DNA of 64,000 nt from assembly GCA_041658605.1 (NCBI GenBank), contig JBAZZU010000011.1, positions 1 to 64,000 of the forward strand. Reading direction: 5' to 3'. The stretch is from JBAZWE01 sp041658605. GTDB taxonomy: Bacteria > Actinomycetota > Thermoleophilia > BMS3ABIN01. This document shows, one piece after another, positions 60,370 through 64,000 of this stretch. Below the pieces are notes generated by a model. It did not search any database, was not told where the DNA came from, and saw nothing but the letters and a program-made list of their open reading frames with translations. Within the stretch, counting starts at the first letter, position 1; each line of letters starts with the position of its first letter. The position numbers and the translations under genes were made by a program.

Positions 60370-61890
60370 ATGGATCCTCATCGCATAAACATATTCGATA
60401 CAACGCTGAGGGATGGAGAGCAATCCCCCGGTATCAGCCTTAATTCATTCGAGAAGCTGGAGATTGCCGAACAGCTGGCGAGACTGGGCGTCGACGTCAT
60501 AGAGGCTGGTTTTCCGATCTCTTCGCCTGGTGATTTCGAGGGCGTACAGAACATAGCCCGCAAGGTATCCGGTGTGACGGTTTGCGCGCTGGCACGCGCC
60601 ATCGAAAAGGACATCACAACCGCCTGGGACGCCATCAGGGAAGCCGAACGGCCGCGCATCCATACATTCATATCAACGAGCGACGTTCATTTGAAGCACC
60701 AGCTGCGCAAGACGCGCGAGGAAGTGCTGGAGGCGGCGAAGCGCATGGTCGCGCTGTCAGTGAGCCTGTGCGACGACGTGGAGTTCTCCGCCATGGACGC
60801 CACCCGGAGTGATCCGGACTACCTGGCGTCTGTGCTGCAGGCGGCTATCGACGAAGGCGCACGCACGATAAATATCCCTGACACGGTGGGTTACGCGATA
60901 CCATCGGAATTTGGTGACTTCATCTGGGAGCAGTTCAAAAAGGCTCCGGGGCTGAAGGATGTCGTCGTCAGCGTCCACTGCCATAACGACCTGGGCCTGG
61001 CTGTCGCCAACTCGCTGGCGGCAATCGAGAACGGCGCTACGCAGGTGGAGTGCGCCATCAATGGCCTGGGCGAGCGTGCCGGCAACGCGTCCCTGGAGGA
61101 GATAGTCATGATCCTGGAGACGCGCAAGCGCATGCTGGGCAGGGTGACTGGCGTCAGGACGAAAGAGATCACAAGGACCAGCCGCCTGGTAAGCCAGCTG
61201 ACAGGTTATGATGTGCAGCCCAACAAGGCGATTGTTGGAAAGAACGCCTTTGCCCACGAATCGGGTATCCATCAGGACGGCGTGCTGAAAGAGCGGTCTA
61301 CTTACGAGATAATGAACGCTGCCAGCGTCGGCCGGGGGACCAGTGATATCGTCCTCGGCAAGCACTCCGGGCGCCACGCGCTCAAGGCGGCGATGGAAGA
61401 GCTGGGTATGACCCTCTCCGACGAGGAGCTGAACCAGGCCTTTGTCCACTTCAAGAAGGTGGCTGACAAGAAGAAGCAGATCACCGCGGCGGACCTGGAG
61501 GCGCTGGTCGGCGAAGAGGTGCGCGAACAGACCGACATCTATGAGCTGAAGTCGTACGAGGTAAGCTCGAGCTCCGACTCGATGCCCGAGTGTCAGGTAG
61601 TAATCGAGAAGGAAGGGGAGCAGTTGCTCGGAAGGAGTTTCTCCGGTGGCTCGATGGAGTCGATCTTCAAGGCCATCGATGACGCAGTGGGCACCAAGGG
61701 CAAGCTGATGGACTACCAGGTGCATTCCGTGACCGAGGGCAAGGACTCTCTTGGCGAGGTGCGTGTCGTGGTTGAAGTTAACGGCAAGACGTATGCGGGC
61801 ACGGCGCTCTCCATCGACGTTGTGGAGGCCAGCGCCAAGGCTTATGTCCGCGCGCTCAACAATGCATACAGAGCCGGGGCGGTGACTTGA
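60370..61890 (+). CDS. leuA: 2-Isopropylmalate synthase
   Basis: First committed step of leucine synthesis: acetyl-CoA plus 2-oxoisovalerate. Motifs: NIFDTTLRDGEQSPGISL, VIEAGFPISSPGDFE, SVHCHNDLGLAVANSLAAIENGATQVE, GLGERAGNASLEEIVM, HESGIHQDGVLK, SGRHALKAAMEELG and a C-terminal regulatory (allosteric, leucine-binding) domain (about 390-500). The length of 506 fits the LeuA1 type. It is followed by leuC after 1 base. Confidence 0.96.
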   Translation: MDPHRINIFDTTLRDGEQSPGISLNSFEKLEIAEQLARLGVDVIEAGFPISSPGDFEGVQNIARKVSGVTVCALARAIEKDITTAWDAIREAERPRIHTFISTSDVHLKHQLRKTREEVLEAAKRMVALSVSLCDDVEFSAMDATRSDPDYLASVLQAAIDEGARTINIPDTVGYAIPSEFGDFIWEQFKKAPGLKDVVVSVHCHNDLGLAVANSLAAIENGATQVECAINGLGERAGNASLEEIVMILETRKRMLGRVTGVRTKEITRTSRLVSQLTGYDVQPNKAIVGKNAFAHESGIHQDGVLKERSTYEIMNAASVGRGTSDIVLGKHSGRHALKAAMEELGMTLSDEELNQAFVHFKKVADKKKQITAADLEALVGEEVREQTDIYELKSYEVSSSSDSMPECQVVIEKEGEQLLGRSFSGGSMESIFKAIDDAVGTKGKLMDYQVHSVTEGKDSLGEVRVVVEVNGKTYAGTALSIDVVEASAKAYVRALNNAYRAGAVT

Positions 61891-61891
61891 G

Positions 61892-63163
61892 ATGGGAAAA
61901 GCGATGACTATCACGGAAAAGATACTGGCGCGCGCCTGCGGACAGGAAGAAGTGCAGGCGGGCGATTTCGTCAATGCAAGGCTGGACCTGGCGCTGGCGA
62001 ACGATATCACGGCGCCGCTGGCCATCAAGGAGTTCGAGGCGGCGGGCATGACAAAGGTCTGGGACAAGGAAAAAGTCGTGCTTGTCTGCGACCACTTCGT
62101 CCCTAACAAGGACATAAAGTCGGCCGAGCAGACCAAGCTGGTGCGCGAGTTCGCGCGGCGGCAGGGGCTGACCAACTTCTTCGATGTGGGACGGATGGGC
62201 ATCGAGCATGTCATCCTGCCGGAGAAGGGCTTGGTGGTCCCGGGTGACGTCGTCATCGGCGCCGATTCGCACACGTGTACTTATGGTGCGCTGGGAGCCT
62301 TCGCGACCGGGGTCGGAAGCACCGATCTGGCGGCGGGAATGGCCACCGGTGAGGTCTGGCTGCGCGTGCCGGAGACGATCAGGTTCAACTACGAGGGCGA
62401 GCCGGGGCGTTATGTGACCGGGAAGGATTACATCCTCTTTACGATCGGCATGATCGGTGTCGACGGCGCGCTGTACGAGGCGATGGAGTTCGGCGGCGGC
62501 GCCATCAGGTCGCTGTCGATGGATGGCCGGTTCACCATGTGCAACATGGCGATCGAGGCCGGCGGCAAGAACGGCATCGTGGAGCCTGACGCGGTCACAG
62601 AGGAATACTGCCGCGGACGGGCGCTGCGCGAACCGGTCATGATAATGAGCGATGAGGGCGCGCAGTACGCGCGCGTGATTGATATAGATGTCAGCACGAT
62701 CGAGCCTCAGGTGGCGAAGCCGCACCTGCCGTCGAACACGGTGCCGGCTTCGGAGCTGGCTGACTTAAAGATCGACCAGGTCGTGATCGGCTCGTGCACC
62801 AACGGGCGCATCGAGGACCTGCGGATGGCGGCCGGTGTGCTGAAGGGCCGCAAGGTGCATCCGGACGTGCGCGCCCTGGTCTTCCCGGGGAGCCAGCTGG
62901 TATTCCAGCAGGCCATGAAGGAAGGGCTGATCGACATATTCATCGACGCCGAGGTTGCCGTAAGCACGCCTACCTGCGGTCCATGCCTGGGAGGGCATAT
63001 GGGCATCCTGGCCGAAGGTGAGCGTTGTGTCTCGACCACCAACCGTAATTTCGTCGGACGCATGGGCCATACCGGCAGCGAGGTCTACCTGGCGGGGCCA
63101 TATGTGGCGGCGGCTACGGCCATAGCCGGCACGGTTGCGGTTCCCGAGGAGGTGACGGCATGA
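61892..63163 (+). CDS. leuC: 3-Isopropylmalate dehydratase large subunit
   Basis: The aconitase-family subunit carrying the [4Fe-4S] cluster. Motifs: TITEKILARACGQEEVQAGD, VCDHFVPNK, GADSHTCTYGALGAFATGVGSTDLA, GSCTNGRIEDLRMAAGVLKG, STPTCGPCLGGHMGILAEGE and TNRNFVGRMGH. At 423 residues it is the shorter archaeal/HacA-like form. An ATG at 61904 is an alternative start. The end overlaps leuD by 4 bases. Confidence 0.95.
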   Translation: MGKAMTITEKILARACGQEEVQAGDFVNARLDLALANDITAPLAIKEFEAAGMTKVWDKEKVVLVCDHFVPNKDIKSAEQTKLVREFARRQGLTNFFDVGRMGIEHVILPEKGLVVPGDVVIGADSHTCTYGALGAFATGVGSTDLAAGMATGEVWLRVPETIRFNYEGEPGRYVTGKDYILFTIGMIGVDGALYEAMEFGGGAIRSLSMDGRFTMCNMAIEAGGKNGIVEPDAVTEEYCRGRALREPVMIMSDEGAQYARVIDIDVSTIEPQVAKPHLPSNTVPASELADLKIDQVVIGSCTNGRIEDLRMAAGVLKGRKVHPDVRALVFPGSQLVFQQAMKEGLIDIFIDAEVAVSTPTCGPCLGGHMGILAEGERCVSTTNRNFVGRMGHTGSEVYLAGPYVAAATAIAGTVAVPEEVTA

Positions 63164-63660
63164 TCTTCGAAGGCACGGCGCATAAGTATGGGCGTGATGT
63201 CGATACCGACGTCATCATCCCGGCGCGCTATCTGAATACGCATGATCCGGATGAGCTGGCCGAGCATTGCATGGAGGACATCGACGCGGATTTCATCGGG
63301 CGCGTAAAGCCGGGCGATATAATCGTGGCCGAGGAGAACTTCGGCTGCGGGTCGTCGCGCGAACAGGCGCCGGTCGCGATCAAGGCGGCGGGTGTATCCT
63401 GTGTCGTTGCGGCGTCGTTCGCGCGTATTTTTTATCGTAACGCGATAAACATCGGCCTGCCGATACTGGTTTGTCCGGAGGCGGCGCGAGAGGTTAAAAG
63501 CGGCGACCGCCTGCGGGTCGACCTCGACCGGGGCGAAGTCGTGAATATAACAGGTGACAAGTCATACCAGGCGGACCGCTTTCCTGATTTTATGCAGGAG
63601 ATCGTGGCGGCGGGAGGCCTGATGCAACATGTCAGGAAAAGAACCGCGGGGTCGAAATGA
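63160..63660 (+). CDS. leuD: 3-Isopropylmalate dehydratase small subunit
   Basis: The swivelling-domain partner of LeuC: KYGRDVDTDVIIPARYLNT, EENFGCGSSREQAPVAIKAAGV, ASFARIFYRNAINIGLP and the C-terminal DRGEVVNITGD. The length of 166 is normal for the short type. ATGA overlap with leuC indicates translational coupling. Confidence 0.95.
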   Translation: MIFEGTAHKYGRDVDTDVIIPARYLNTHDPDELAEHCMEDIDADFIGRVKPGDIIVAEENFGCGSSREQAPVAIKAAGVSCVVAASFARIFYRNAINIGLPILVCPEAAREVKSGDRLRVDLDRGEVVNITGDKSYQADRFPDFMQEIVAAGGLMQHVRKRTAGSK

Positions 63661-63712
63661 TGTCCCGGGTTCACGGACCGCGGGCCGAGCGCCCGCGTTA
63701 CTGGAGGAGCGC

Positions 63713-64000
63713 ATGCATAACATAGCAGTCATGCCTGGTGACGGTACCGGGCCGGAAGTTGTGATGGAGGGGCTGAAAGTGCTGGAGGCCGCCGCGGCCC
63801 GGTTCGGCTTCAAGTATGAGACAACCGATTACGATTTCGGCGGTGACCGGTATTTAAGGACCGGTGAGACGCTGCCCGACTCGGCGCTGGACGAGCTGAA
63901 AGGGCACGACGCCATATTCCTGGGAGCAATCGGCCATCCCAAAGTGAAGCCTGGCATCCTCGAACAGGGAATCCTGCTCAAGGCGCGCTTCGAGCTGGAC
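63713..64000 (+). CDS. leuB: 3-Isopropylmalate dehydrogenase, N-terminal part (cut by window end)
   Basis: The gene starts with ATG at 63713 (ribosome-binding site GGAGGAG, 63703-63709) and runs out of the window after 96 codons. The start MHNIAVMPGDGTGPEVVMEG, DYDFGGDRYLRTGETLP and DAIFLGAIGHPKVKPGILEQ are the N-terminal motifs of isopropylmalate/isocitrate dehydrogenases; the position after leuD points to leuB. The distinction from a homoisocitrate or isocitrate enzyme needs the missing part. Confidence 0.85.
   Translation, partial: MHNIAVMPGDGTGPEVVMEGLKVLEAAAARFGFKYETTDYDFGGDRYLRTGETLPDSALDELKGHDAIFLGAIGHPKVKPGILEQGILLKARFELD

Noticed and set aside
60757..62274. 505-codon open frame on the minus strand
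   Set aside because: It is antisense to leuA and leuC, which have strong family motifs, and its translation is rich in Arg, His and Leu with no domain. A shadow frame in GC-rich DNA.

Overview
The window is a gene-dense stretch of bacterial chromosome with moderately high GC by eye. No phage, transposon, IS or CRISPR array was seen. Two NlpC/P60 cell-wall hydrolases, a secreted CAP protein, a CIRCE-controlled groESL operon, an EF-G-like paralogue, a type IV pilus operon without an outer-membrane secretin, and no outer-membrane genes suggest a monoderm-like bacterium. A deep-branching, probably anaerobic member of the Actinomycetota is my best guess. That is an inference; there is no rRNA here to settle it. 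|| Layout. 1-3.0 kb: the end of an Opp/Dpp-type peptide/nickel ABC transporter operon (two permeases, two ATPases). 3.0-7.6 kb: a small membrane protein, an NlpC/P60 hydrolase, initiator tRNA-fMet with its promoter, a CAP protein with four tandem repeats, and a remnant of an FAD-linked oxidase. 7.6-16.8 kb: rel (ppGpp), recJ, a NifU-domain protein, a 38-residue peptide with an RiPP-type leader, an EF-G-like GTPase, a beta-propeller lipoprotein and a zinc-ribbon protein. 16.9-19 kb: groES-groEL under CIRCE. 19-24.7 kb: ADP-ribosylglycohydrolase, a glutamate-cysteine ligase-like protein, lysA, a small nuclease-like protein, hpt, a TlpA-like lipoprotein, and a glutaredoxin-like gene whose UGA stop appears to be a selenocysteine codon. 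24.8-28.6 kb: tpiA-gpmI-secG and aroE. 28.6-39.5 kb: type IV pilus genes (pilB, pilT, pilC, a sigma factor, a c-di-GMP-I riboswitch with terminator, two major-type pilins, four minor pilin/PilX-like genes). 39.5-44.4 kb: a type IIC-like P-type ATPase with two TrkA-like proteins and a cyclase-family hydrolase. 44.4-51.2 kb: a glycogen-debranching-family enzyme, an IlvD/Edd dehydratase and a PAS/GAF sensor without an output domain. 51.4-55 kb: a hom-thrC-alternative homoserine kinase operon. 55.1-60.1 kb: a second NlpC/P60 hydrolase and two tandem GGDEF/HD-GYP proteins. 60.2-64 kb: leuA-leuC-leuD-leuB, the last cut by the window end. || How the parts connect. The clearest regulatory theme is cyclic di-GMP: a GEMM-I riboswitch with an intrinsic terminator precedes the pilin genes, and two proteins with both synthesis (GGDEF) and hydrolysis (HD-GYP) domains lie about 23 kb downstream. 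A 10-nt sequence in the terminator is exactly complementary to the aptamer core, which suggests a switch that stops pilin transcription when c-di-GMP is bound. || Most notable items, in order: the apparent UXX-star selenoprotein with a SECIS-like hairpin; the c-di-GMP riboswitch and its antiterminator; the orphan RiPP-like peptide with a strong ribosome-binding site; the P-type ATPase/TrkA cluster that lacks a Trk/Ktr channel. All functional calls rest on motif recognition by eye. No database search was run.
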